A stretch of DNA of 64,000 bases from assembly GCF_038039535.1 (NCBI RefSeq), contig NZ_JBBPHP010000013.1, positions 62,001 through 126,000 on the forward strand. The letters are read 5' to 3'. Of this stretch, positions 35,755 through 45,527 are shown in pieces. A program made the position numbers and the translations under genes. The number at the start of each line of letters is the position of its first letter. Positions within the stretch are counted from its first letter, which is position 1. The notes below the pieces were generated by a model, which was given only the letters and a program-made list of their open reading frames with translations, made no database searches and was not told the origin of the DNA. The stretch is from Catalinimonas sp038039535. Its GTDB lineage: Bacteria; Bacteroidota; Bacteroidia; Cytophagales; Cyclobacteriaceae.

Positions 35755-37404
35755 TTAAGTCAATAGCTCTTTAGCATTTTCAAAAGCAATATTAGAAGGG
35801 TTGCTTCCGCCAATCATTTTAGCAATTTCCTTAATCCTTTCATCCTGCGTAAGCTTCTTAATTTTGCTTACTGACTTACTGGATGTATTATCTTTATAGA
35901 CAAAATAGTGCGCATCACCTTTGGCAGCAACCTGAGGTAAGTGGCTGATAGCAATTACCTGATGATTTTTGGCCATTTCTTTCATCATGTTTACCATCTT
36001 GATGGCAATCTCTCCGGATACACCGGTGTCAATCTCGTCAAATATAATTGTAGGTAAAGAAATTTTATCTGCCAATATATATTTGATACAGAACATCAAC
36101 CTGGAAAATTCACCTCCTGAGGCTACTCCTTTAATTTCTTGAGGAGCTATGCCTTTATTGGCACTGAAAAGTATATTGATTTCATCTAATCCACTATCAC
36201 TTGGAGAAACTTTAGTACGTGCTACATCCAGATGGGCATCGGGAATCCCCAGATTTTTGAGTAGCTTGGCAATGATTTCAGCAAAGTCATGAAATACTTT
36301 TTGCCTGGAGCTACTTAAATTTTCTGCATGCACCATCATTTCCTGATATGCTGCGTCTTTAACTGATTTGAGTCGCTGCAACTCTTGATCAAGATTCAGA
36401 ACTCTTTCCAACTTATGTTCAAGATCAGCCTGAATTTCCAGTAACTCCTCTACCGAATCTACCTGGTGTTTTTGCTGCAATTGATAGATAAGGTTGACAC
36501 GCTCTCTTACCGTATCTACTTTGTCAATATCAAAATCTACTTCAAGAGCTTCACTTTCTGCTTCACTATTAATATCTCTCAGCTCTATCAGGCAGCTTTC
36601 CAGCCGCTGGTAAAGAGAGTCATACTTTTGGGAGTATGAAGAAATCTTGCCCAATGACTGCTTGGCTTGTACAAGCATATCTTCAACACTGTGCGTATCA
36701 TTAGCCAACAGGGTATTAAGCATATTAAGTTGCTCTTTGATATTACCGGCATTTTCCATCACCCGAAGCTCATCTTCAAGTTTATCCTGCTCACCTGCCT
36801 GAAGTTTGGCTTTGTGCAACTCTTTAAGCAGAAACTCATGGTAGTCAGCTTCCCGCTTCATATCAGCAGCTTGTTGTTTCAGTTGCTCATATTCGCCTTG
36901 TGCTCTGCGATGATGATAATAGCTCTGTCTGTAAATTTTCAGCAGGTTTTCATTGTCTGCAAAAGCATCAATAATTTCAAGCTGGTAGACATTATTTGCT
37001 AAAAGTAAGCTGTCATGTTGGCTATGGATATCCACCATAAATTTGCCCACACCTTTCATGGTTTCCAGCCTCACCGGAGTATCGTTGATAAATGCACGGG
37101 ATTTTCCACTGGGAGTGATCTCTCTGCGCAAAATACAAACCGGGTCATAATCCAGTTCTTCCTGGTCAAAAATAGACTCAAGTTTGTATTTATTCACTGT
37201 AAATGTACCTTCAATTACGCATTTAGAATCCTCATTATAAAGAGTTTTCTTATCAGCACGATTGCCAAGTAGTAAGCCTATTGCTCCCAGCATGATAGAT
37301 TTACCAGCACCAGTTTCTCCGGTTATGATGTTCAGAGATTCGGAAGGCTCCATTTCCAGAGCCTCTAGCAAAGCGTAATTTTTGATTACTAAGTTTTTGA
37401 GCAT
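35755..37404 (-). CDS. recN: DNA repair protein RecN
   Basis: 549-residue SMC-like ATPase for double-strand-break repair. Walker A GETGAGKS (residues 29-36), long central coiled coil (about 150-370), ABC signature VASGGEFSRLMFCIK and Walker B TIIFDEIDTGVSG near the C-terminus, then VIAISHLPQVAAKGD. Typical length. Lies downstream of the bamD-coaBC-DUF4835 operon after a 239-nt gap with its own promoter candidate. Confidence 0.96.
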   Translation of the reverse strand: MLKNLVIKNYALLEALEMEPSESLNIITGETGAGKSIMLGAIGLLLGNRADKKTLYNEDSKCVIEGTFTVNKYKLESIFDQEELDYDPVCILRREITPSGKSRAFINDTPVRLETMKGVGKFMVDIHSQHDSLLLANNVYQLEIIDAFADNENLLKIYRQSYYHHRRAQGEYEQLKQQAADMKREADYHEFLLKELHKAKLQAGEQDKLEDELRVMENAGNIKEQLNMLNTLLANDTHSVEDMLVQAKQSLGKISSYSQKYDSLYQRLESCLIELRDINSEAESEALEVDFDIDKVDTVRERVNLIYQLQQKHQVDSVEELLEIQADLEHKLERVLNLDQELQRLKSVKDAAYQEMMVHAENLSSSRQKVFHDFAEIIAKLLKNLGIPDAHLDVARTKVSPSDSGLDEINILFSANKGIAPQEIKGVASGGEFSRLMFCIKYILADKISLPTIIFDEIDTGVSGEIAIKMVNMMKEMAKNHQVIAISHLPQVAAKGDAHYFVYKDNTSSKSVSKIKKLTQDERIKEIAKMIGGSNPSNIAFENAKELLT

Positions 37405-37585
37405 ACAATGCTAAAAAGTAAAGCAGTCAGTTATGTCTAATTTACAATAATTTATGCAGACTAATCCTTAAACAGATAAAAGCATAGGTTTTGTTTACTT
37501 GCCGGCAGATTTAGTAAAATGTTATCATCTCTGTAAACACTTTACAAATAGGAATAGTCATAATCTTATACTTGAATTAAGTATG

Positions 37586-37616
37586 CAAAGCTACAACATG
37601 GGATGAGTAATAACAA
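37586..37616 (-). promoter_or_regulatory. Promoter candidate for recN
   Basis: On the minus strand: TTG (plus CAA at 37614-37616), 20-nt spacer, TAGCTTTG (plus CAAAGCTA at 37586-37593). Exact match to the Bacteroidota pattern. It would leave a leader of about 175 nt, which is long, so confidence is moderate. Confidence 0.45.
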
Positions 37617-37643
37617 TAGGAGTGAAGATACTTGTAAAAAGTA

Positions 37644-38552
37644 TTAGTTGTTAATGATAACACTGTAATCATCAGTCAGGGTTGGATTAATCTCTACCAG
37701 CGCATTATAAGCATCTCTACGAATCTGTGTATCTCCTTTGGAAAAGGTACTTATGATTTCATCATTTTTGGCGTCAAAAAAGGAGATCAGTAGAATTGAC
37801 TGAGGAAATATCTTACTCACAGTTTGAATCTCTTCCAGAGCAGAGAGCATGTTTTTACGGCTTTCTGATTCATCTTCCAGAAAAGTATCCAGCCCTTTGC
37901 GATGGTAATTGTATATACCTCTTCTGACAGGAGTCATTTGAGGGTTGATAAAGTTTTCCGCCAGCCAATAACGATTACGTCTACGGTTACTTCCAAACTG
38001 GTCCCAGCCCGCGCCTCCCTGCTGTTGCGCATTACTGACAATTTGTTGAGCCCTTTCAAAGAACATCTGGCCTCCTAATTCGCTGAAAGAATCATAGTCT
38101 AATCCCAAAATAATATTGGCATAATAAGCGAGAAGGCTGGTAATATTTGTGGTATAGGAGTTAAGGTTGAACTCTAATGGTTGGGATTCTACATATTGAA
38201 ATTGCCAATCCCGATCGGCGAAATTGAGCATTAATGACTCATAATTTGTACTATATACCGGGCGAGATGACTGAACCTGAACTGTGGCCTGGAAATTACC
38301 CACTGAGGGCATTTGCTCAATATTGATTACAAAGTTACAATTGATTCGTTCTTCAGGGGCAAAAGCATCATCAGTCCACTTACGGTTATTCAGAAATTGC
38401 TGAAAAGCATTCTCCATATCTGTAAATACCCTCGTCTCAGTGGTCTGTACGTTTTGAAAATTGACGACCACATTCGCATTAAGTTCCTGTGCAGTTAATG
38501 GAGAGCTAACAGCAAGTAGAAATAAGTAAAATATAGAAGATACTTTATACAT
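37644..38552 (-). CDS. DUF4835 family exported protein
   Basis: 302 residues with a signal peptide (MYKVSSIFYLFLLAVSSPLTAQE). Mature part has the family pattern NANVVVNFQNVQTTETRVFTDMENAFQQFLNNRKWT and later YYANIILGLDYDSFSELGG. Found next to coaBC and recN in many Bacteroidota; function unknown, periplasmic or envelope-associated by inference. Start overlaps the coaBC stop by 8 nt, so co-translated. Confidence 0.85.
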   Translation of the reverse strand: MYKVSSIFYLFLLAVSSPLTAQELNANVVVNFQNVQTTETRVFTDMENAFQQFLNNRKWTDDAFAPEERINCNFVINIEQMPSVGNFQATVQVQSSRPVYSTNYESLMLNFADRDWQFQYVESQPLEFNLNSYTTNITSLLAYYANIILGLDYDSFSELGGQMFFERAQQIVSNAQQQGGAGWDQFGSNRRRNRYWLAENFINPQMTPVRRGIYNYHRKGLDTFLEDESESRKNMLSALEEIQTVSKIFPQSILLISFFDAKNDEIISTFSKGDTQIRRDAYNALVEINPTLTDDYSVIINN

Positions 38553-39753
38553 GGTAATTTTCTATTATGAGCTGAACAATATCCCAGGCAACTTCCTGCT
38601 TAGCCTTGAGGGGAAAGGCTTTAACATCATCTTTTTTTGCGAAAAACACTTTAATCTTATTGGTATCATGTCCAAACCCTGCTCCCTTATCATTTAAAGA
38701 GTTTAATACGATCATATCAAAGTTTTTTTCTTTGATCTTTTTGTACGCATTTGCCTCTTCATCATGAGTTTCCAGTGCAAATCCCACGGTAAACTGATGC
38801 TCTTTTTTCTTTAAGCTCAAAGTTTTAGCAATATCAGCTGTTTTGCGAAGCTCCAGACTTAAAGAGTCATTGTTCTTCTTTATTTTTTTATCAGATTTTA
38901 CTTTAGGAGCATAATCTGAGACTGCTGCTGCAAAGATGGCTACATCACAGTTTTCAAAATATTGCTCTGCGGCTTCCAGCATTTCCTGAGCAGACTTAAC
39001 ATGTACAAGCGTTATATGCTCATGCGATAATGTTAAATTTGTTGGTCCGCTTACTAAAACAACTTCAGCCCCATTATCTGCCAGTGATGAGGCTAATGCG
39101 TATCCCATTTTCCCTGAAGAAGCATTACTGATATAACGCACAGGATCAATGGCTTCTTGTGTTGGGCCTGCTGTTAAGAGTACTTTCTTTCCTTTAAGAA
39201 GCAGGGATTTAGTAAAAAAATCCTTTAGAATTTGTAATATATGTTCAGGCTCTGCCATTCTACCCTGACCACTTAAGCCGCTGGCAAGCTCTCCCGTTTC
39301 TGCATCAATGATGAGATTACCATATTCTTTTAACCTTTGTAAGTTGGCTTGAGTGGAAGGATGAGTATACATATCCAGATCCATAGCCGGAGCCAGTATT
39401 ACTTTGCAACGTGCAGATAAGTAAACTGCCGAAAGTAAATCGTTACAAATGCCCTGCGCAAATTTGGCCAGCGTGTGTGCACTAGCTGGAGCTACTAAAA
39501 TCAAGTCTGCCCATAATCCTAATTCTACATGATTATTCCAGGTGCCTGCTTTGGCATCTGAGGTAAAAGTGGAGAGTACAGGATTTTTGGAAAGTGTGGA
39601 TAGTGTAAGAGGGGTGATGAAATCTTGAGCTGCATCTGTCATAATTACTTTGACTTCAGCTCCTTCCTTCACCAGGAGACGAATGAGAAAAGCGGCCTTA
39701 TAAGCCGCTATACTCCCACAAATACCTAATATTATTTTTTTGCCTTGCAGCAA
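38545..39753 (-). CDS. coaBC: Bifunctional phosphopantothenoylcysteine decarboxylase / phosphopantothenate-cysteine ligase
   Basis: 402 residues. N-terminal flavin-dependent CoaC domain (LGICGSIAAYKAAFLIRLL, the NNHVEL active-site histidine, and APAMDLDMY), joined to the CoaB ligase domain (VLLTAGPTQEAIDPVRYISNASSGKMGYALA, then AAVSDYAP and VGFALET). Two successive steps in coenzyme A synthesis. Ten nt behind rpoZ. Confidence 0.96.
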   Translation of the reverse strand: MLQGKKIILGICGSIAAYKAAFLIRLLVKEGAEVKVIMTDAAQDFITPLTLSTLSKNPVLSTFTSDAKAGTWNNHVELGLWADLILVAPASAHTLAKFAQGICNDLLSAVYLSARCKVILAPAMDLDMYTHPSTQANLQRLKEYGNLIIDAETGELASGLSGQGRMAEPEHILQILKDFFTKSLLLKGKKVLLTAGPTQEAIDPVRYISNASSGKMGYALASSLADNGAEVVLVSGPTNLTLSHEHITLVHVKSAQEMLEAAEQYFENCDVAIFAAAVSDYAPKVKSDKKIKKNNDSLSLELRKTADIAKTLSLKKKEHQFTVGFALETHDEEANAYKKIKEKNFDMIVLNSLNDKGAGFGHDTNKIKVFFAKKDDVKAFPLKAKQEVAWDIVQLIIENYHV

Positions 39754-39762
39754 TGTTACGAA

Positions 39763-40086
39763 TTATTGCTCGTCCTCTTCTACGCGCCTGAAACCAATTT
39801 CTCCATCCAAAAACTCTTCAATTGCCATTGAAGTAGGCTTTGGCATTCTTTCATAGAACTTAGAAATTTCAATTTGCTCTCTGTTTTCAAACACCTCCTC
39901 AAGGTTATCTACTGTAGAAGCAAATTCAGCAAGTTTGCCATTTAACTCTTCTTTCATAGCCACAGAAATTTGACGGGCTCTCTTAGAGATAATAGACACT
40001 GACTCATAAATATTACCAGTAGGCTCGGCAATTTTATCAGTATCACGAGTTACGATTGATGCGGGTATGTTAGTCTTTTTATTCAT
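39763..40086 (-). CDS. rpoZ: RNA polymerase omega subunit (Bacteroidota type)
   Basis: 107 residues; PASIVTRDTDKIAEPTGNIYESVSIISKRARQIS is the Rpb6/omega helix region, and the acidic tail is usual in the phylum. Omega helps fold and hold beta-prime. Its start overlaps the bamD stop by 4 nt (translational coupling), and coaBC follows. In Bacteroidota it is often annotated only as a hypothetical or DNA-directed RNA polymerase subunit; the operon position strengthens the call. Confidence 0.88.
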   Translation of the reverse strand: MNKKTNIPASIVTRDTDKIAEPTGNIYESVSIISKRARQISVAMKEELNGKLAEFASTVDNLEEVFENREQIEISKFYERMPKPTSMAIEEFLDGEIGFRRVEEDEQ

Positions 40087-40910
40087 TGCTTAATAGATGC
40101 TTTACTGTCAGAACTGTCTTTTTGAATTTTACTGATACAAGTTTCGTAGATATTTTCTGCTTCATCCACAAATTTGCTTTCAGGATACCTATCTATAAAT
40201 GATTGATAGTACTCTATGGTAGTATAATATCTTTCTTTTTGTTTAACCAAAATACTCTGCTCAGCCAATTTAAATTGAGCGGCTACTTTCCAGTAACTGA
40301 TTTCTTCATTCAAATGTGAGTCAGGATAATCTTTCTGGAAATTATTAAAAGCAATGATAGCTGCTTTGTAGTTTTCAAGCTTGTAGTACAAGGTTGCATT
40401 ATCATATGCTTTTAGCTCAAGTTTGGCTTGCAATTCATCAAGAATCTGTTCGGCTTTGTCAGTGTATTCACTGTACGGGTACTTATTGATAAAAAGCTGC
40501 ATAGCCTCTATAGCTTCATAAGTACTGGTTTGATCCAGATTTGGCACAGGAGACTGAAGGTAAAGAGAATATGCGTTCATGTAAAGAGCCTCAGTCGCAA
40601 ATTGGCTTCTGGTATAGGTATCGAAAAAGTTTTTGAAATAGTGAGCACTCAAGATATACTTTCTCTCATAATAATGAGCATAAGCATAATAAAACTGAGC
40701 TTCTTCCGCAGTCTTGGTTCCTTTGATAATAGGCAGTACCTCTTCCAGCAAGACGATTGCTCTATAGTAATCTTTGTCTTGATAGTATTCCAAAGCGGCA
40801 TCGTACTTCACCTGCCAGTCAGAACTTTTCTGAATTTTCCTGAAGTCACTACATGAAGTGACCAACACCAAGAAAAGACCTACGATTACGAAGTATATAT
40901 TTTTTTGCAA
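40083..40910 (-). CDS. bamD: Outer-membrane assembly lipoprotein BamD
   Basis: 275 residues with a lipoprotein signal (LVTSC, acylated Cys about 20) and a run of TPR-like repeats (YYRAIVLLEEVLP, AQFYYAYAHYYERKYILSAHYFKNFFDTYT, YKAAIIAFNNFQKDYPDS), as in BamD/YfiO. Part of the BAM complex that inserts beta-barrel proteins. First gene of the bamD-rpoZ-coaBC-DUF4835 operon, with a strong promoter directly upstream. Confidence 0.92.
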   Translation of the reverse strand: MQKNIYFVIVGLFLVLVTSCSDFRKIQKSSDWQVKYDAALEYYQDKDYYRAIVLLEEVLPIIKGTKTAEEAQFYYAYAHYYERKYILSAHYFKNFFDTYTRSQFATEALYMNAYSLYLQSPVPNLDQTSTYEAIEAMQLFINKYPYSEYTDKAEQILDELQAKLELKAYDNATLYYKLENYKAAIIAFNNFQKDYPDSHLNEEISYWKVAAQFKLAEQSILVKQKERYYTTIEYYQSFIDRYPESKFVDEAENIYETCISKIQKDSSDSKASIKQ

Positions 40911-40931
40911 TGCTTATGTGTTTATGTGCTG

Positions 40932-40962
40932 CAAAGTTAATTGTATCTTAATGAAAATACAA
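40932..40962 (-). promoter_or_regulatory. Promoter of the bamD operon
   Basis: Minus strand: TTG (plus CAA at 40960-40962), 20-nt spacer, TAACTTTG (plus CAAAGTTA at 40932-40939). Same spacing as the rpsL and rplC promoters. About 20 nt before the bamD start. Confidence 0.7.
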
Positions 40963-41029
40963 TGTATGTTGCATAAACAAAGTTCCTAAGTTAAAGTCAA
41001 TCAGATAAATAAACGGAAATAGGAAGAGC

Positions 41030-41731
41030 TTATTTTCTGACTACCATCTTTTTGGTAGCAACATTCTTTCCGTTTAGTTGCAGGGTATAGAAATAAATTC
41101 CATTGGAAAGTTGCTCAGTAGGAATTTTAATACTGTTTTCAGAATAGGGAAGCTCCTGTTCAATTACTTGATTGCCCAATAAATTGAGTATCACAATTTT
41201 GGCTGATTGACCAAATCCTAAAGAATAGTCAATAGTAGCAGAATTAGCAATAGGGTTGGGGTAAGCATTACTGACCTTCAAGTCAGGGCGCTGATATAAA
41301 ATTCCACTGGGAAACTCGCCTTGTACATGAAATTTGAATGAGCGCTCAATGGCATTGGAAGGATTGTCGGTATCAAAAAAAAGGAAGCGAATATTGCCCT
41401 GAACTTCGTCAAAAATAGCACTTAAATTGAATGAAAGACCATCAAAGGTTTCTCCAGGCTCAAGGGTTTTAATTTCTAACAAACCATTTTTATCCAGACA
41501 GTTATCGCCAGCACATATAGAAGCTAATAATTCTTCATTTTCCTGATCTGTCTCTAATACTTTTATTGCTAGCCGTAAGGGTTGATCTGATTCGTTACGA
41601 ATACTAAGAGGAGATTTATGTAATTCACCAGTCTGCACATAATACTCTTCCTGTGAGTTTAGCAGCGTAAACCCCTGAGGATAAGCACTTAAGCTACAGA
41701 AAAAGAAAATGACTGGTAAAAAAAATCTCAT
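41030..41731 (-). CDS. Secreted protein with type IX C-terminal sorting domain
   Basis: 233 residues. Signal peptide (MRFFLPVIFFFCSLSAYPQG), an unrecognised beta-rich domain of about 130 residues containing the only cysteine pair (SICAGDNCLD), then the type A sorting domain: SNAYPNPIANSATIDYSL, AKIVILNLLGNQVIEQEL, and the last YFYTLQLNGKNVATKKMVVRK. Exported by Sec, then across the outer membrane by the type IX system. The cargo domain's function is unknown; it is short and resembles an immunoglobulin-like or DUF11-like fold only loosely. Confidence 0.85.
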   Translation of the reverse strand: MRFFLPVIFFFCSLSAYPQGFTLLNSQEEYYVQTGELHKSPLSIRNESDQPLRLAIKVLETDQENEELLASICAGDNCLDKNGLLEIKTLEPGETFDGLSFNLSAIFDEVQGNIRFLFFDTDNPSNAIERSFKFHVQGEFPSGILYQRPDLKVSNAYPNPIANSATIDYSLGFGQSAKIVILNLLGNQVIEQELPYSENSIKIPTEQLSNGIYFYTLQLNGKNVATKKMVVRK

Positions 41732-41830
41732 AAACGGATATAAAGAATATTTATTTCATAAAATTAACTCAATTTTTTTCTATAAATCAACTAATTTTTA
41801 GCATTTTATTACATTCAGTCCAAAAAGAGT

Positions 41831-43435
41831 TTATCGTCCCGGCGGTGAGTTTTGTAAGCCTTTTTGTTGCCCTTCTGATATAGGTTTTTCACTATTTTCT
41901 TCTTCCTGCATGCGCTTCAAAGCAGTTCTTTCAATTACCTGTAATTTAGTAGGTCTTTCTTCAATTCTCCATTGAAAACCCTGTAGTTGTTTGTCCGCTT
42001 TACTCAATTCGTGTGGAGGAATGAGCTTTCCGTTGGGTTGAGTATAGAAAGAAATATTATTGAGGGCCCCTTCAGCAAACCTGAGCACCATATCACTACA
42101 TAGAATATGATTCATGCCAACCATTATTGAATCTTGCTCAAGTACAAAATATATACTTTCTCCATTGCCGTTGACATCAATGTTTTTTATTTGTCCCTGT
42201 TCAAAATCCACTATCATTTTACGGCCTTTTACCTGATTGAAGTTTTCAATAGTATCCTTAGAAATTACAAATGAATTCTGAGTGACATTCATTTTCTCTA
42301 TCTGCCCATTCACTATTTCAAGATTGATAGAATCAGCTACTATCTGACTTTCATCATTCCATAATATGGGGTCACGGTAAAGGTAAAGGATTGAATCAGT
42401 GATGTGGTAGGCCAGAGAATCAGCCAAAGCCTGTAAATCACTTCGGTAAATTCTTACATCATGGTAAGCCAGAATCCTTTCTTTGGCTGGAATGGAGTCC
42501 TCTACACTTATTAAGGTATCTGCTGACAAAAAAAGTGTGTCCAGACCCATAGGCCTTCTCATCACTGCCTGGCCATACACTTTGGTTATGCCAATGTTTC
42601 TACGATAGATAGCACTATCCCCGGTGATGATGACATTATTGTCTTTGGAGACCATCTCTACATTTGATGTAGCCCGGTAGAGTTTCTGTATGTCATCCAG
42701 AAAAAGCTGGTCAGCACTAATAACATAATTTTCAGTTTCTACAGTCCCCAGGCCAAATATGGATTGTTTTTCTGTAGTTAAATACTCACTGCCAGCCTTA
42801 GCCATAAGTTCGGTCCCATCATTTGAAGTGATAAGTGTGGGGCCTAAGGTGTATGCGATTTTAGATTCAGTATTGTATTGAAGTGTATCAGATTCCAGTT
42901 TATAGTCAGGATTGACTAATACAACACTGTCTTTAAAAGATGCCATGTTAGTGGCAGTATGGTAAGAGCCTTCTATACTAGTCAGTACGTTGGTAGAATC
43001 TACCAGTCGTCCCCCTTCGTAGTAATAAGCCAGATTAGCAGGCAGATCATAGTCAAGATAGTCGGAGTACAAAGTCATACTTGGAGTGGTATAAATTACA
43101 TTTCCACGCATTTTAGCAACCCTTACATTGCCATCATAAATCAATTTATCCCCCACTACCTTAATAGTATCTCCCTCTTCAACGCGTACGCGTTCACCAA
43201 ATACTTCCGTTAAATTTTTCTGATTGTATAAAATCACCGAATCACCAAAAATACGGGTATTACCTTGCCTGAGAATTACATTGCCAATGAGTTTGCGAAA
43301 TTGTTCATTGGTCTCCGGGTTTTTTCCTCCCTGAAATACCTCAGCATTTTCAATCTGTATATTTTTCTGTCCGAAAGCAGAGAAACAGCAAACAAAAAGG
43401 AAAATAAGAGGTAAGTAGAAATATACTATCTTCAT
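41831..43435 (-). CDS. OstA/LptA-like LPS-transport family protein
   Basis: 534 residues with a signal peptide (ending SAFGQ). Repeated beta-jellyroll OstA units are visible: NAEVFQGGKNPETNEQFRKLIGNVILRQGNTRIFGDSVILYN, then GDKLIYDGNVRVAKMRGNVIYTTP, and further similar strands to about residue 480. This is the large LptA-like protein of Bacteroidota, thought to carry lipopolysaccharide or act in its export; exact role inferred. The C-terminal 50 residues are charged and Gln-rich. Divergent from tilS. Confidence 0.82.
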   Translation of the reverse strand: MKIVYFYLPLIFLFVCCFSAFGQKNIQIENAEVFQGGKNPETNEQFRKLIGNVILRQGNTRIFGDSVILYNQKNLTEVFGERVRVEEGDTIKVVGDKLIYDGNVRVAKMRGNVIYTTPSMTLYSDYLDYDLPANLAYYYEGGRLVDSTNVLTSIEGSYHTATNMASFKDSVVLVNPDYKLESDTLQYNTESKIAYTLGPTLITSNDGTELMAKAGSEYLTTEKQSIFGLGTVETENYVISADQLFLDDIQKLYRATSNVEMVSKDNNVIITGDSAIYRRNIGITKVYGQAVMRRPMGLDTLFLSADTLISVEDSIPAKERILAYHDVRIYRSDLQALADSLAYHITDSILYLYRDPILWNDESQIVADSINLEIVNGQIEKMNVTQNSFVISKDTIENFNQVKGRKMIVDFEQGQIKNIDVNGNGESIYFVLEQDSIMVGMNHILCSDMVLRFAEGALNNISFYTQPNGKLIPPHELSKADKQLQGFQWRIEERPTKLQVIERTALKRMQEEENSEKPISEGQQKGLQNSPPGR

Positions 43436-43503
43436 TTTTTAACAGTGCTTATATTTTTAGAAGTCAAAAGACCCTAAATGCTTTTGACGAATAATCTTAA
43501 GGT

Positions 43504-44856
43504 ATGGTTAACAAATTCAGGGCATTTATTCATGAAACAAATTTATTTGATGAAAATTCTCCCATCTTACTTGCAGTGAGTGGTGGAATAGATTCTGTAG
43601 TGATGGCTGACTTATTTGCTGAGGCAAATTTTGACTTTGCTATAACACATTGCAACTTTCATTTGAGAGGAGAAGAATCTGATGGGGATGAGGCTTTTGT
43701 ACGCCAGCTTGCCAGGCAGTATGAGGTAGATTGTTTTGTTAAGGCTTTTGAAACAACAGATTATGCTGAACAGGAGAAGGTTTCCATAGAAATGGCAGCC
43801 AGGAAGCTCCGCTACGATTGGTTCAATACTTTGCTCAATCAGCATAACTATGCGTTTGTAGCTACTGCTCACCACAAAAACGATGTCCTAGAGACCATGC
43901 TTTTTAATCTAAGCAGAGGAACGGGAATCGCAGGTCTGCATGGCATCCTACCCAAAAAAGCCAATATCATTCGTCCTCTTTTGTTTGCCGGCAGAAAGCA
44001 GATAGAAAACTATGCCAAACAAAAGAAATTAAACTGGAGAGAGGATCGCTCCAACCAGGATGAAAAACATAGAAGAAATCTGATCAGGCGAAAGGTAATT
44101 CCGGTGCTTGAAGTTGTGAACCCTAATTTACTACAAACCATGGAGATGAGCCTGGAAAGAATCTCTGGAACAGAAGATGTCTTCAAAGCAGTGGTCAAGG
44201 ATCTGAAATCAATTTGCATTCGTAATGACGGAAGGGATGTGTATCTGAATATCAATATATTGAAAAATCAGCCGGGACTTAAAGTAGTCCTTCATGAACT
44301 GATCAAAGAGTATGGCTTTCAGTATCATCAAAGTAGAGAAATCGCCGAATTTGTAGAGAAACATGAGCGAAATATACAAGTAGGAAAAGTTTTTGACTCC
44401 CCCACTCACCGTTTGAATATAGACCGCAAAGAGTTGGTAATCAGTTCGCTCACCGATGATATTGGAGATTTGTATATGATAGACGAGAAAGAGCATATCT
44501 TACAGACTGATGAGTTTGAGCTAAACTTTAATGTGCTGGATGCACATAAATATAAGATCATGCCTCTGGCTAATATCGCTGCCCTGGACCATGAGAAACT
44601 AAAATTTCCGCTCAAGCTCCGTACTTGGAAAAAGGGAGATTATTTTTTTCCGCTGGGGATGAACCGTAAAAAAAAGCTTAGCGATTTTATGATAGACCTC
44701 AAAATTCCGCTAAACTTGAAAAAAAGAGTAATGGTACTTGTTTCCGGTGACGAAATAGTGTGGGTTGTAGGCCACAGAATTGATCACCGTTATAGAGTGA
44801 TAGATAAGACAAAGCAGGTTTTTGAGGTCAGACAGGAAGTTAAGTCCTTACCATGA
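43504..44856 (+). CDS. tilS: tRNA(Ile)-lysidine synthase
   Basis: 450 residues. N-type ATP pyrophosphatase motif SGGIDS (residues 26-31) and the HHKNDVLETMLFNLSRGTGIAGLHG block; C-terminal TilS substrate-binding domains (PLKLRTWKKGDYFFPLGMNRKKKLSDFMIDLKIPL). Modifies cytidine 34 of the AUA-reading isoleucine tRNA to lysidine, an essential reaction. Normal length. Confidence 0.96.
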   Translation: MVNKFRAFIHETNLFDENSPILLAVSGGIDSVVMADLFAEANFDFAITHCNFHLRGEESDGDEAFVRQLARQYEVDCFVKAFETTDYAEQEKVSIEMAARKLRYDWFNTLLNQHNYAFVATAHHKNDVLETMLFNLSRGTGIAGLHGILPKKANIIRPLLFAGRKQIENYAKQKKLNWREDRSNQDEKHRRNLIRRKVIPVLEVVNPNLLQTMEMSLERISGTEDVFKAVVKDLKSICIRNDGRDVYLNINILKNQPGLKVVLHELIKEYGFQYHQSREIAEFVEKHERNIQVGKVFDSPTHRLNIDRKELVISSLTDDIGDLYMIDEKEHILQTDEFELNFNVLDAHKYKIMPLANIAALDHEKLKFPLKLRTWKKGDYFFPLGMNRKKKLSDFMIDLKIPLNLKKRVMVLVSGDEIVWVVGHRIDHRYRVIDKTKQVFEVRQEVKSLP

Positions 44857-44864
44857 TACTTTTG
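44857..44864 (+). promoter_or_regulatory. -7 element before the cyclic-nucleotide-binding protein gene
   Basis: TACTTTTG matches TAnnTTTG and lies 40 nt before the ATG at 44904, directly after the tilS stop. No clear -33 partner. Confidence 0.45.
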
Positions 44865-44903
44865 TGCGAATAGCCATAAAAGCAGCATTACCTTTATTGA
44901 TTT

Positions 44904-45425
44904 ATGAAAAACCCTTTTCAACGCTCCTATTCTGCTGAGGAGACCAGCCTATTTAACTTTTTGTCAGGCATCAAAATATTTGAGGCACTCTCTGATGATG
45001 AGAAAGCATTTTTCTTGCCCTATCTGTATCTAAGAAAGTATAAGCAGGATGAGGTAGTGTTTTTTAGAAAAGATCCCAGTCATGCACTGTATATTATCAA
45101 AAGGGGAAAAGTATCTATATCTTTTGACGTGGGTGATGAATTGGAAGTTTTGAATCAAATCGGTACTGGGCATTCATTCGGTAACAATGCCTGCATTGGA
45201 GATACTAACCGTTTTTATAATGCCATTGTCACTTCTCCTAATGCTGATCTTTTTGTGATACCTCACGTAAATATTATGGATATATTTTCAGGCCAGCCCA
45301 AGATTAAAGCTAAAATGCTGGCCTCACTTACTGAAATGTATGATGAATACACCAAACAGTTGTTCGCCTCTTATCGGTCTTCCAAAGGGTTTTTTAGCCT
45401 GGATTTACTCTATACTACTTTCTAA
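44904..45425 (+). CDS. Cyclic-nucleotide-binding-domain protein
   Basis: 173 residues forming a single cNMP-binding (CAP-type) beta-roll: FLSGIKIFEALSDDEKAFFLPYLYLRKYKQDEVVFFRKDPSHALYIIKRGKVSIS then LNQIGTGHSFGNNACIGDTNRFYNAIV. The phosphate-binding cassette (usually GExxx...RxA) is only partly matched, with GHSFGNNAC and RFYNAIV, so ligand binding is uncertain. No DNA-binding domain follows, so it is not a CRP-type regulator by itself. Partner and ligand unknown. Confidence 0.75.
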   Translation: MKNPFQRSYSAEETSLFNFLSGIKIFEALSDDEKAFFLPYLYLRKYKQDEVVFFRKDPSHALYIIKRGKVSISFDVGDELEVLNQIGTGHSFGNNACIGDTNRFYNAIVTSPNADLFVIPHVNIMDIFSGQPKIKAKMLASLTEMYDEYTKQLFASYRSSKGFFSLDLLYTTF

Positions 45426-45469
45426 GTACAATTGAAGCTGTAATTACTATCTTCTTTGCACTACTTTAT

Positions 45470-45477
45470 TAAATTTG
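45470..45477 (+). promoter_or_regulatory. -7 element of the mdh promoter
   Basis: TAAATTTG matches TAnnTTTG, 50 nt before the mdh ATG. A TTTG at 45455-45458 is too close to serve as -33; no other -33 is clear. Confidence 0.45.
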
Positions 45478-45527
45478 TGTCCTGCAGACAATAATTTTTT
45501 TACCAAACTATAAAATACATATATACT

